This document shows positions 23,974 through 34,439 of a stretch of 64,000 nt of DNA, piece by piece. This DNA is from Filosporella fistucella (lineage: Eukaryota > Ascomycota > Leotiomycetes > Helotiales): NCBI GenBank assembly GCA_030077755.1, contig JAQJZZ010000017.1, positions 2,108,001-2,172,000 on the forward strand. The letters are read 5' to 3'. The notes under the pieces were generated by a model. That model was not told the origin of the DNA and made no database searches. It was given only the letters and a program-made list of their open reading frames with translations. Both the position numbers and the translations under genes were made by a program. Each line of letters opens with the position of its first letter. The first letter of the stretch is position 1.

Positions 23974-24888
23974 CTACTTTTTCTTGATCGCACCTTCGTA
24001 AACTGTAGTCATCGTCACATCACAAACCTTCTCCAAGTCTAATGATCCCAATTCCTCAATATCATATTTCTGCAAATTATGCGTCGGTTCCAGCTCTGGA
24101 TCAAATAAAACAGGATCATCCTTTAGCTTGCGTCCAAAAACGCGTTCTAGAGAACTCTTGATGTCAACTTCCGCATCAATCTTTACCACACATTGAAACG
24201 GGCTCTCGTCCTTCCTCTTCAACAAAATGGCCGTCCGCATGGAAGTAGGGACACCAGACTTGGTAGTCTGATTCTCTAACAATGTCCAAGATGCAGAATT
24301 GGGCTTTCCCCAATTCCTTCCTTTCAAATCGATTGATCCAATGACGGTTGTTTGATCATTGGTATCTTTACTGATCGACTTCTCCCAACCTACTGTTCCC
24401 GTTGCAGTAAGTCCTCCAACTGGTGCAGCGGCTCCAAGTTGCCCACCGACATTTCTCTTCAGTTCCTCATGTTGTGTAGTAGGCACCAAACTGAGTGTTC
24501 CTTCGGGCGCAATCGCAAACACCTCAGGGTCACTCTCTCCATGCTTCATGGCCCCAAATTCAAAATACATGTTCACCCTCTGGATCCTACGCCCTTTTCT
24601 AAGTGCGTTGAACCGGAACTGGAGGACTATCAGGGTAGCAGATATTTCACTCTCTGCAGAGTAGAGGCCATGGATGACGTCCAAGCATCTGCAAGAAATA
24701 ACTATTGTTCCGTTTCGCTCAACATAATTGCTTCGCTGCAGAGGCGCGAATCTGTCGTTCTCGGTTTTGAAGGCGCTGCCGTCATCGCCTCTTGGTGACA
24801 ATCCAATACTAAATGAAGGCAGTTCTTCCGAAGAAGTGTTATCGAATAGCTCATCCTCATAATCAGAAGCTTCTTGATCGTCTGTCAT
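23974..24888 (-). CDS. Conserved-looking 304-aa protein of unknown function
   Basis: A single exon encodes 304 residues from the ATG at 24888 (MTDDQEASDYEDELF). I do not recognise a named domain. The N-terminus (1-40) is acidic and Ser-rich. A core of predicted beta strands follows, with VISCRCLDVIHG, LIVLQFRFNAL and VNMYFEFGAM. Residues 147-171 form a Gly/Ala-rich apolar stretch beginning VGGQLGAAAPVGGL and ending TVGWEKS. Then come NSASWTLLENQTTKSGVP, RTAILLKR and a C-terminal segment ending EGAIKKK. There is no signal peptide or clear membrane helix. The glycine-rich stretch recalls glycine-zipper or membrane-inserting segments, but that is only a resemblance. It starts about 700 bases from the divergent NLR-like gene and has its stop codon 825 bases past the ANK-subtilase start. 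It could be a partner of either. Confidence 0.8.
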   Translation of the reverse strand: MTDDQEASDYEDELFDNTSSEELPSFSIGLSPRGDDGSAFKTENDRFAPLQRSNYVERNGTIVISCRCLDVIHGLYSAESEISATLIVLQFRFNALRKGRRIQRVNMYFEFGAMKHGESDPEVFAIAPEGTLSLVPTTQHEELKRNVGGQLGAAAPVGGLTATGTVGWEKSISKDTNDQTTVIGSIDLKGRNWGKPNSASWTLLENQTTKSGVPTSMRTAILLKRKDESPFQCVVKIDAEVDIKSSLERVFGRKLKDDPVLFDPELEPTHNLQKYDIEELGSLDLEKVCDVTMTTVYEGAIKKK

Positions 24889-25588
24889 GTTGGAAGTCGA
24901 GCCGGAGCGGTTCACGCAGGCAAGAGGCTATTGTTGGAGGAACTGGAGACTGAGAGTCTGTCAAAGTTCAACCACGGAATCGTATGAGTACTGCTAGTGT
25001 GGGTGTACAAGTACAACCCATTTTAGCCATCGACTTTTCGACAAGTCAGCTGCATCTTTCAGTGGTATTCAGGGCAATGGACCATATGCTGTGGGGGCGA
25101 CTAGCTGTGCTGACACCCAGGAGCCCAAGTGACCGTGCTCGAGCTTGCAAGCTCAACAAAGTTTTGCACGGCGCCTCTTTATGCAACTCAGAGCTTGAAT
25201 ACCAATCTACTTAGAATATGTCATGGGAAAGTGCTTGGGAAGAGTCCATACAACAGCGCAACTTCAAACTTTGTCGGTTTCCAAACCCAACCTGGCGAGC
25301 CTGGAAACTCGCGATAGGTATGGGTATCTGGCGGCGCATCTGCATCTCAGCCCCCGGTGCTTATGCACCCTGGAGGATGCTGTCACTCCGCCTATAGATA
25401 CCTTGCAAAACAGCCCCGTAATGACAAGGCAGCTTACCCGCCTGTCCTGACAGGCGAAATTATGGGAAACACTTATCTGTATGGAGAAGATTTGCCCATA
25501 ATGCCTAGGTTCGATGAGCTTATTTTCTAGTGAGAGGCCTTCTCAAAGTTTGTCACTTTTGTCGCAATACCACTTTTCCTGAACAACT
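24889..25588. other. Divergent promoter region of the NLR-like gene and the 304-aa gene
   Basis: These 700 bases separate two genes transcribed away from each other, so they must hold both promoters. Scattered open frames on the + strand (24984-25450) carry no recognisable protein. I see no clear TATA box or repeat. Confidence 0.55.
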
Positions 25589-28500
25589 ATGTCGGAAGCC
25601 CCCATCACTGTCCCAGAGCTTGGAGATAGTATCAAGGTGGATGATGGGAAAAGCGAAGGCCCGGACGAAGAAGGCAGCATCCTTGGTTTAAAGGTGGTGT
25701 GTGGACAAATTGAGGATTTTGATCCGGAGGGAACAGGTTCGAGGCCATACGAGTAAGAGCATATCTTTCTTGCACGTCGGCAGACTTCAAAGCTGACTAA
25801 ATAAATACAGCCTCGTAGCAGTCCACGGGCTTTACGGCAATCGTGAGAATACCTGGAGTACTGATCTCCCAGGTGGGTTTGGGTTTGATTGCCTACAAAA
25901 TCAATTCTACACGGAATCTCACGAAACCGTACGGATTTTGAGTTTTGGATACGACAACAGCGATGGCAGCGGGAGCATATCTACAAGATCAGGAATAAGA
26001 GACACGGCGAGGCGGTTGTTGGATGAGCTCGTCAGGTTGCGGAAACCAACAGATGCTGTCGGTGCAGACCCAACTTCCAGGTCTTATCATTGTCAGTTAT
26101 GCTGATCAGATACTACAGGACTTGTTTCGTCCTCTTTTCTTCATGTCTCATGATTTCGGGGGAGTAATCGTCAAAGAGGTTAGATTTGACTCGCAAACTA
26201 CGAAGTAGAGAGCTAAACCAGGCCAGGCACTTTTACTGGCAACTCTCGAATACAGGAAATACAGGTCCATCATTAAATGGACTCGACTTTTGGTATAATA
26301 CCATCCAATCTATCTCACTGGTATGAGACATAGTTGACAATTCCAGGTCTTTATTGGTGGATTACACAGGAGTAAGAGTGTCCAAAATTTGGAGGATACC
26401 GTAGGATACCTCTTGTATGCAAGCAAAACACGGCCAGTCGGGGCCTTAAAGACGATTCGAGAGATGAGCAGATCTATCATGGAAATAAATGCGTCATTTA
26501 TTAATTCCAAAATACCTACGCTCGCCCAGGTAGTTCAATTATATTCGGGTAAAGATGACGGCGCAGCGCTAGTAAGACAAACCCCCTCAGCTTGTGTTGA
26601 TTTCGCATTGAAGTTCGCCGTTGAAAACGAGGACTGGATATTTACTTGGTTCTCAACTGACGAAATACAGTTCGACAAGTTTACTGTTCGATTTGATATG
26701 CCTTTTGAGGAGAGGTACATTTACAAAGTCGAGCACGAAAAGCTTCCAAAAGACCTTGGTACTTATGAAAATCTAAAATCCATCATCACGCGAGTGCTAG
26801 AGAGCTACTTTTCTCGTAAGTACGTTCTAATTTTCTCAGCGAATTTTGGCTCATCACCACTTTAGCTACTCAATTGGGTGGAGAAGGAGCACAAGCCCTT
26901 CATACATTCCAACGACTAGCCGCCCCAGCTTTTCCTCTCGAGACAGATTTTAATGATGACCATCCATTTCATTGGATCGTCGATCATGGGACTTACCAGA
27001 GTTGGCTTTCTCATATTGGAAGCTCAATACTTTATGTCCATGGGATGGCCGGCTCCTCATTCGCTATGGAACATCTCTTTCAGAGTGTCCACGCGCATTG
27101 TATCACGAAAGACACCACAGAACCTCTCCTATACTTTTCTTTCGACAAATTTGACGATCGTCGCAATTCAATTTTAGCCATGATGAATTCGCTCATAGCA
27201 CAAGTTCACAGCCATAATCGAGCGCTTCATGATACGGCTTCCCTTCAAGAAGAACAGATGTCCTTCTTCCACAGCTGGACTGAACAGGAAGTGTTTGTTA
27301 TCTTTCGAAACTTTCTTACTAGTTTATCGCATGATGGAACCTTTGTTTTCATCGATGGCATCGATCAGTGCGATGCATCTAAGGATAAATTTTTGAAGGA
27401 TCTCGCTACCTTGGTGACCTACAGCGAGTATCCTTTCAAAGTCATTATCAGTAGTGGATCCTACTGCCATGGTCCGGTGTCCCCTGTTTTGATGGAGTTT
27501 CCCACGATCGAATTGGACAGCCATATCTATGATCCGGAAACTCTAGCTCTTGAACTATCCTCTACAGTAGACCGTCAGGTGCATGAGCTCATTCAGCAGA
27601 TCCCATATCTATCTACATTCAGTCTACAGATCAAACAAAAGCTGCTTTCATGCGGAGCCGACGAACATCTGCGGGAATTGATCTTACATCAGATTCGAAG
27701 CACGCAGGGTCGAGACCTAGGACCGTATTTCAAGAATGAAGAGGAACAGGTTTCACAGACTGCTTTAGATGAAGTTTTTACGGATATCATGTCGAGAATA
27801 CCTCCGAGTGCTCATGTTCGAGCACGCCGTATATTGGCCTGGGCTCTGTTTTCCTTCCATCCGTTGACTGTATGGGAAGTGTGTTCTGCGTTGTCGCTCT
27901 ACGAAAATGGCTCTGACATCCATGATTTTGAGTTTGATAACCCCGTCCATCAGCAACTTATCGATGAGATCGAAGACATGTTCCGAGGTCTACTCGTGGT
28001 GAACGGCAATCGAATATGTATGGGTCATCCCGAGGCCCGGGGTCTTTTTACGGCGAAAGAGGCCTGGTGGGATGTCAGCGAGACTGCCCATGCAGAGATC
28101 GTTACATTGTGTCTTCAATACCTTTCCCTGGATAATATACTGGCAGCTCTGGAGAAAGATTACCACGATCCGATCGACGGCCTACAGGAGCCACCTATCT
28201 ATGATGCTCCGTTATATGACTTGACTCAGTATGCGGTTCAATACTGGGTGAAACACTATCACCTGATCCCATCTGGAGAACGGCCTCGTGAAGTGGTTGC
28301 GACATTTTTAAAAGACAAAAACGCTACTCGGTCTTGGTCTGAAGCGCACTGGTGGCTTTCAAATCCAATGAGCAGAAGTAATAGAGGATTCTTGTCGATT
28401 TTGCCCATTCTCGCGAGATTTGGCTTGTGGGAGTTCGTGGAAGAAGTATTGGAATCTTCTTCGACCATCGATGCGTCTCTCGCTTTGATGGAAGCAGCAC

Positions 28501-31346
28501 GAAACGGGCACACGGAAGTTGTCAGGGAACTCTTATCATTTGGTAAATACGATGTTGCGACCTCGTATCAATTGTTAGATGCGGCAAATTCCTTTTACAG
28601 CGAAGAAATATTTACCCAAATTGTCAATTATGTCATCAGCACATTCGAGAAGTTCGAGTGGCATCCCCAGACTCTGCTTCGAGCAGCTCAATTTGGATTT
28701 CTAGACGTGGTTAAAAGTCTACTTGAAAACGGGGCTCCAATAAATGCGGAGATCTCGCTGCATATGACACCATTATTTGCAGCATGCCGTGGAAATCATG
28801 TCGAGGTGGTCAAGCTTTTCATCAAATACAACGCCGATATAGAAGGGTTGTCACAATATGGTCGTACTCCATTGCACGCTGCGTGCGTCTATGGCCATGC
28901 AGAGGTAGCGAAAATTCTCGTTGAAGCTGGTGCTGATGTCAATGCCTTGGATGAGGACGATGATCATTCGATGGATATCGCATGCCAGTGGGCTAATCAT
29001 GAAGTTGTCAGAGTCCTTGCCAAGTCTGGATGTGAACTGAATGGCAAGCTCAACGACAAGGAAATTCGGACGCCTTTGACTATTACTGCAGATCTTCAAT
29101 TCTTCAAATGTATGGAGATATTGCTGGAAAGTGGAAATGATCCAGAGGTCCACTTTAGTGAGTCAACAGCATTGCGTTATGCCGTGGAAAAGTCGAACTT
29201 GGAAATGGTAAAATTGCTGCTAAAACACGGAGCAAATCCAAACAACCTCTCTGGTGGTGATCCTTTGATGGGAATATCTGCATACGAAGGACAATTTGAG
29301 ATCGTGAAGTTATTGGTAGAACACAAAGCGGTCATTGATGAACCAAATTCCACTGGTTGGACGGGCATGATGAAAGCGGCAGAAATGGGCCATCCCAAGA
29401 TTACAGAGTATTTGTTGGACAACGGAGCAGATATCAATTATCGATCCAAATCGGGATTTACGGCACTTCTAATCGCCATAAACAACGGGCACTCGAATTG
29501 TGCAAAGCTTCTTGTCGAGAAAGGTGCAGATTTATATCTTGCAACGGATGTTGACTGGACACCAATTGGGTACGCGTACGACAGCCCTGAGATTACTCAG
29601 CTATTAATGGAAAAGGGAGTGGATGGGAATGCTTTGTGTAATTCATATACGCCACTATATCTGGCAGCATGCAATAACTTCCCTGAAGTTGTTAAGATAT
29701 TGCTATCATTCAAGGTCGACACCGAAATTATGTGCACGAATTCAGACTGGCAATTTGGGTATACTCCCCTCGATATCGCCGTCCATAACAGATCCCTGGA
29801 CGTGGTCCGTACTCTTTTGGATGCTGGAGCAGATGCCAATCACAGGACGACAAGAGGTATCTTCCCACTCATGACCGCTGTCCGAGGTGCCAACGACGAG
29901 ATGCTTCGTCTCTTGATGGAGTACCGCCCGAATTTGGAAATGAAAGACCTGGCCGGCCATTCCCCTCTCAATATGGTAACCACCATCACGATTGCTAAAA
30001 TCTTGGTCAATGCAGGTGCCGACCTTGAGAGCCGCGATAATATTCTCAATACACCTATTACCAACGCAGCACAAAAGGCAAACTTGACGATGGTGGAATA
30101 TTTCATCACCAAGGGTGTGAATCTCAACCCGGTCGGAGGCAAACATGGTGGGCCAATTCATATTGCATGTCGCTGGGGCCATTTTCATATCCTTGAAAGG
30201 TTGGTGAAAGCTGGCGCTGACACAAATCTTGTCAATCCTTCAACTTGTGGCAATCCGCTGCAGGCAGCTGCTCGATTTTGGGATGCAGAAAATAACAGAG
30301 AACTTCAGGAGAAGATCATAAGATACTTATTGGATGAAGGCAAAGCAGATGTCAGTGTGGAGGGAGGAATGCAGGGATGCGCATTGAATGCAATGTGTGG
30401 ATGGGCAAGACCTGAGATGGTAAAGTTGATGCTAGACAAGGGAGCAAAAGTATCTGTTCTGGATGAGATGGGAAGAGGTGCTCCACATTTTGCTGCTTAT
30501 CAAGATCCAGAAAATTTGCAGCTTGTTCTGAATGCCGGTGCCGATATTACGGTGAGGGATAAGATGGGTCGGTCTGCCTTACATTGGGCCGTAGCTAGTG
30601 GGAATCTAGAGACAGTGGAGAGAATCTGGGAGTCGGAGAAAATAATGCTGGATGCAAAAGATGGAGATGATTGGACGCCTCTTCTGTGGGCCGCCAGAGG
30701 AAGCAAAAGGTCTCAGATGCCAATTCTTGAGTTCTTGATCGAGCACGGCGCGGATGTCAACGCGGTAGGAAAGGGTTTGGAAAGGCAGTGGACTGCCATC
30801 CAGATTGCCCGATATCACGGCACTGGAGACGATGTCGTAGAATTCCTGACCACAAAGTCGAAGGAGAAAATTGAAAGGGATGGCAAAGTATGGGATGAGT
30901 CTGTGCATCTCAGTGAGAAGGCCGATAGCGGCAGCCAAAATGGCACTTGTGATAGTTGCTTCATTGCAAGTTCCCTCCAATCTTCATACATGTACTCTGC
31001 TAACCAAATTCAGGACATGATCGGAATCCGCTACAGGTGCAACACATGTCTCGACTTTGATTTCTGCTACAAGTGTTACAACTCTCGCCATCTCACACAT
31101 AACCCAGAACACACCTTCAGAGAAGTGGGGCTCGAATACCCGTTAGTGAGTGAGCCGGATAAGGATACGACTGAGAGTAGTAGTGATAGTGATACGGATG
31201 ATGACGATGATGAAGACGAGGAAAAGCAAAAGGCGAAGGGGACGAGTGAAGGGGGGAGTGGGCTGGTGCCTGTTAATGGTGTTGCTGGGGGGAGTGTGAG
31301 GGAAGAGGAGGATAGTAGTGATAGTGATAGTGATGATGATTCATAG
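25589..31346 (+). CDS. NLR-like protein: hydrolase-like, NACHT-like, ankyrin repeats, ZZ finger
   Basis: Exons 25589-25752, 25811-26057, 26119-26178, 26227-26292, 26347-26815 and 26866-31346 give 1828 residues. Residues about 55-160 resemble the DUF676/alpha-beta-hydrolase domain of fungal NLRs (VAVHGLYGNRENTW, then FFMSHDFGGVIVKE), but the nucleophile-elbow Ser is Asp149. A NACHT-like domain follows: the P-loop region reads ILYVHGMAGSSFAMEHL (about 391-407) and lacks the GK[S/T] lysine, while Walker B FVFIDGIDQCD is present (about 495-505). A winged-helix-like region comes next (RRILAWALFSFHPLTVWEVC). About 23 ankyrin repeats span residues 870-1660. A ZZ zinc finger lies at about 1695-1755 (TCDSC, CNTCLDFDFCYKC, then a His cluster). 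The tail is a highly acidic D/E/S run. The second intron needs a non-consensus donor (GTCGGT at 26058). NLR-like proteins sense ligands through repeats and trigger cell death or signalling; here nucleotide binding may be lost. Confidence 0.85.
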
Positions 31347-32013
31347 GGGACAGGTAGGATGGGAAGAGGCGTTCAGAGTGAGGAATGGGAGGTAGCCGGT
31401 TGGCATTTGAAAGGCGTAAAGAATTCTGTATAGGTACCGTGGGCTTATAGATATTATTTCTCCATCCGCATTCGGCGAAAATGTATGATTGGGTTTCTTT
31501 ACTTCAGAGCAGTTCATGTTTGAGAACTGCCCATTCTAAGACTGCCATTTCTTAAGCAGAGAATTATTCTCCTGCTCGTTTCCGAAGCAATGTTTTCTCT
31601 GGTTCTGGGTATCATTGGTATACTCAATATCTTACGAGCTTTGCTATCAGACTTGACTTTTGAGAAGAATTATTCCCTAAAGTACATCTTAACCACTCGC
31701 CATTCTATTTACATCCTAATCTATTATGCTCTTATTATTCGACAAACCTTAATTACCCCACTTTAACATATGTCCTCTTGCCTTCTAATCCCGCCACTGC
31801 ACAGTTACTGCTGAAATAAACTTGCTTTCTTGTATTAATCTTTGTTCTTCATTAAAAATACATGATCATTGGGTGTTAATTATGTTATGCATCAGTTTGT
31901 GTATAAACATTGTATTCTCGAACCTCAATGATCAATTGAGAATATCCAAATGTAGCCGAGCGATGTTATCACAATCTACTGATCTTGGGCAACATCCACT
32001 AAGGAAGCAAACC
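31347..32013. other. Convergent 3' intergenic region
   Basis: The NLR-like gene and the SDR gene end towards each other here. The sequence is AT-rich and shows no gene. Both transcription termination regions must lie in it. Confidence 0.6.
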
Positions 32014-33012
32014 TCACTCCAATCCAATCATTCTCAGCGAGTCCTCCCACAACTTCGTCGCTTTCTCGGCATCATAAGCCCACGGCGCATATCCCTCCTC
32101 CGGATCCTCACTCTGCGGCTTCGCAGCCTCGCAATCAACAAGATACACTCCTCCCTTCCCCTCAAATTCCTTTCCTACCGCAGCCAACACACTTGTAGCC
32201 GCTCCCTGCGCCTCACTCTTCAACATATTTTCAACCCCTGGTCTCGCTTTCCACTGCTTCATCGTCTCTTCTCCGACAAACTTCTGTAATCCTGTCCAAA
32301 TCCCGCCAGGATGAAGACTATATCCATGAATTCCCTTTTCCTGCTGACCAAACCGTTTTTCAATTTCGTTGGCCATGTATATATTCGCTGTTTTGCTTTG
32401 CCCGTATCCTTTCCAAGGTGTATATTCCTCCCCGTTTTTGAAATCATAATTCCCAAATTGTACTTCCCCGGCTGCGTGGCCGATACTAGATACGTTCACG
32501 ACCCGGCTTTGGAAATCAGGTTGGCTAGATTTCAACATCGCTTCTTCAACGAGCTTGAAAAGAAGAAAATGAGCGAGGTGATTGACTCCAAATTGGCTCT
32601 CAAATCCATCTTTCGTTCTCTCAAATGGTGCAGCCATGATTCCTGCATTATTGACGAGAACATTCAATCTCCCCTCACTCTTCTCCAAAAACTCTTTTGC
32701 TGCTCTCCTTACACTTTCCAGCGAATTATTATCCATCTCCAATAACTCAACTCTGCCTGGCTCCAAGAAATCTTTACATGCTTCTTTCCCCTTTGACAGA
32801 TTCCGAACAGTCATGTAGACTTTCCCGCCTGTAGCTGCGAATGCACGTGCTGTTTCGGGGCCGATGCCCGAGGACACGCCAGTCACGAGGAAGACTTTGT
32901 TGGCCATGGTATTGAGGCGATCATTGTGTTCTATGATTTGGAGAGCCGTGGGACGGGCATCGCCTGGGCCGGCGAGGTTGCCTTTTTGGTGAGCGGTGGT
33001 GTAGCGGCCCAT
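32014..33012 (-). CDS. Short-chain dehydrogenase/reductase, retinol-dehydrogenase-like
   Basis: A single exon of 332 residues starts at the ATG at 33012 (MGRYTTAHQKGNLAGPGDAR), which matches the usual N-terminus of this fungal SDR group. The NAD(P)-binding motif TGVSSGIG is at 44-51, NNAG at 121-124, the catalytic Ser near 175, and Tyr203-x3-Lys207 in GYGQSK. These mark a classical-type active SDR similar to WW-domain oxidoreductase or retinol dehydrogenases, with the substrate unknown. A further in-frame ATG at 33114 would add a 34-residue basic leader. A TATATATA at 33163-33170 lies only about 50 bases before it, so that ATG is probably inside the transcript. Confidence 0.93.
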   Translation of the reverse strand: MGRYTTAHQKGNLAGPGDARPTALQIIEHNDRLNTMANKVFLVTGVSSGIGPETARAFAATGGKVYMTVRNLSKGKEACKDFLEPGRVELLEMDNNSLESVRRAAKEFLEKSEGRLNVLVNNAGIMAAPFERTKDGFESQFGVNHLAHFLLFKLVEEAMLKSSQPDFQSRVVNVSSIGHAAGEVQFGNYDFKNGEEYTPWKGYGQSKTANIYMANEIEKRFGQQEKGIHGYSLHPGGIWTGLQKFVGEETMKQWKARPGVENMLKSEAQGAATSVLAAVGKEFEGKGGVYLVDCEAAKPQSEDPEEGYAPWAYDAEKATKLWEDSLRMIGLE

Positions 33013-33162
33013 TTTGAGTGTTGTGTTTGTGATGGTTTTTGATAGAGGCAGGAATGTTTTGATGTTCTTGGGATTTCTGAGAATGTTGGAGGAAAAGGAA
33101 CGGTGGATGTGCATTGATTGAAGAGAAATGTTTTCGTACGAGGAGGAAGGGAAGGGGTCAAG

Positions 33163-33170
33163 TATATATA
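33163..33170 (-). promoter_or_regulatory. TATA box of the SDR gene
   Basis: TATATATA lies 49 bases upstream of the ATG at 33114 and 151 bases upstream of the favoured ATG at 33012. It suggests that transcription begins near 33135, so both start codons would be in the mRNA. Confidence 0.4.
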
Positions 33171-34439
33171 CTCTTAGATGCAAGTATCATGGAGAAAAGC
33201 CGTCGTAAATCCGATCTCACATCTCCTCCTCATAGTGCATGCACCATCTCGAATAGGCAATTTCCATAATCCTGCCCCTCACTAATTCGTTCGCTACTCG
33301 TAAGCCGTCCCTGTGTTTAGCTCATTTTCCTAGCGAAACATCACTTTACATCAATCTTTCAATTTGATGATATTATTGGGCCCTATTTCCATGATTCGAC
33401 TTTTTCATATAAGCAGTTTGATCCTGAGTGAGTTGAGAAGGCTAGGTATTCTCTTCCTTGGAAATATGAGAGCGAATGAGAGGGTTGGGATTAAGAAGAA
33501 TGGAGAAATGCTTATGGTTCTCGCCCGCGTCCGGCGGAATTCTAAGGTGCTGAGCTGAGAAGATAGATGTGATGTACCCCGCAAACCCCTTTTTAAGCGA
33601 CCTAGCTACCAAACTGAGTGACACCAAAGATCCTCTTCACTATGAATAATAATCCAAGTATTAAACTGAAGGTTTCAACATGTAATTTATACTCCACCGT
33701 GCGAATTAAAAATATCTATAAGCTAAGGAATTTATGTTTTCTACCTAGATTAATCACTGCTTTAAGAACCTTAACCCTCGAAGCGAGAAGTGCATTGAAC
33801 TACTGTTGAGAGGTCTTCTACTCTGCTCACTCCTCGCTCTTGTCTCCCTTTCTCTCCTACAATAATATTCGGAACGGGTTTCTTGGGTCTCATAAGCGCG
33901 GAATCTCACCTTGCGAGAGAGTAGTTTCAGCGTGTGTTGGAATTTGAAGCTGGGACAACGCCTCCTTATGAGCTGCATGTAGCTAAAAAGAATTATATTG
34001 CTGCTCTGTGGGATTCTGCTTCTGAATATGTGTCGTGGAATGACACATGGCATGAGGCAAATCAGGATATGAAGATCAATCAGCAAATAATATCAAGCAT
34101 CCAACCCATAAAAGCAGTGAGAAGCATGATATTTACTCAAGAGGTATGCACTCTACTTGCACCACTGTATGTAGCGCTAACACCGATTCTTAGGCATGGC
34201 CTTTTGATGACTTTATCTTGCAGCAGATTTGGTTTGAGAAAAAGAGTCATTGTGTCTACATCTATGCTCAGCATCACACTAAAATGTTCTATTCTCTCCT
34301 GTCCACACTGTTACTCTCGATATCATTTGACCGATCACATTTGAGTCTTTCCGCACAACATGCTCCCCACATACGAGCTTGGGCCTGACTTGGAATCTTT
34401 ATGACATGCTGTCCAAAGTTGAAAAGTTTACACATCGGA
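33171..34439. other. Intergenic region, AT-rich
   Basis: No intact gene is seen. A TACCCCGC octamer lies at 33575-33582. The open frame at 33934-34344 (+) may be part of the decayed gene that follows, but I cannot align it with anything. Confidence 0.5.

Noticed and set aside
33364..33558. 64-codon frame upstream of the F-box-type remnant
   Set aside because: No similarity to the remnant or any known family, and composition is that of AT-rich intergenic DNA.
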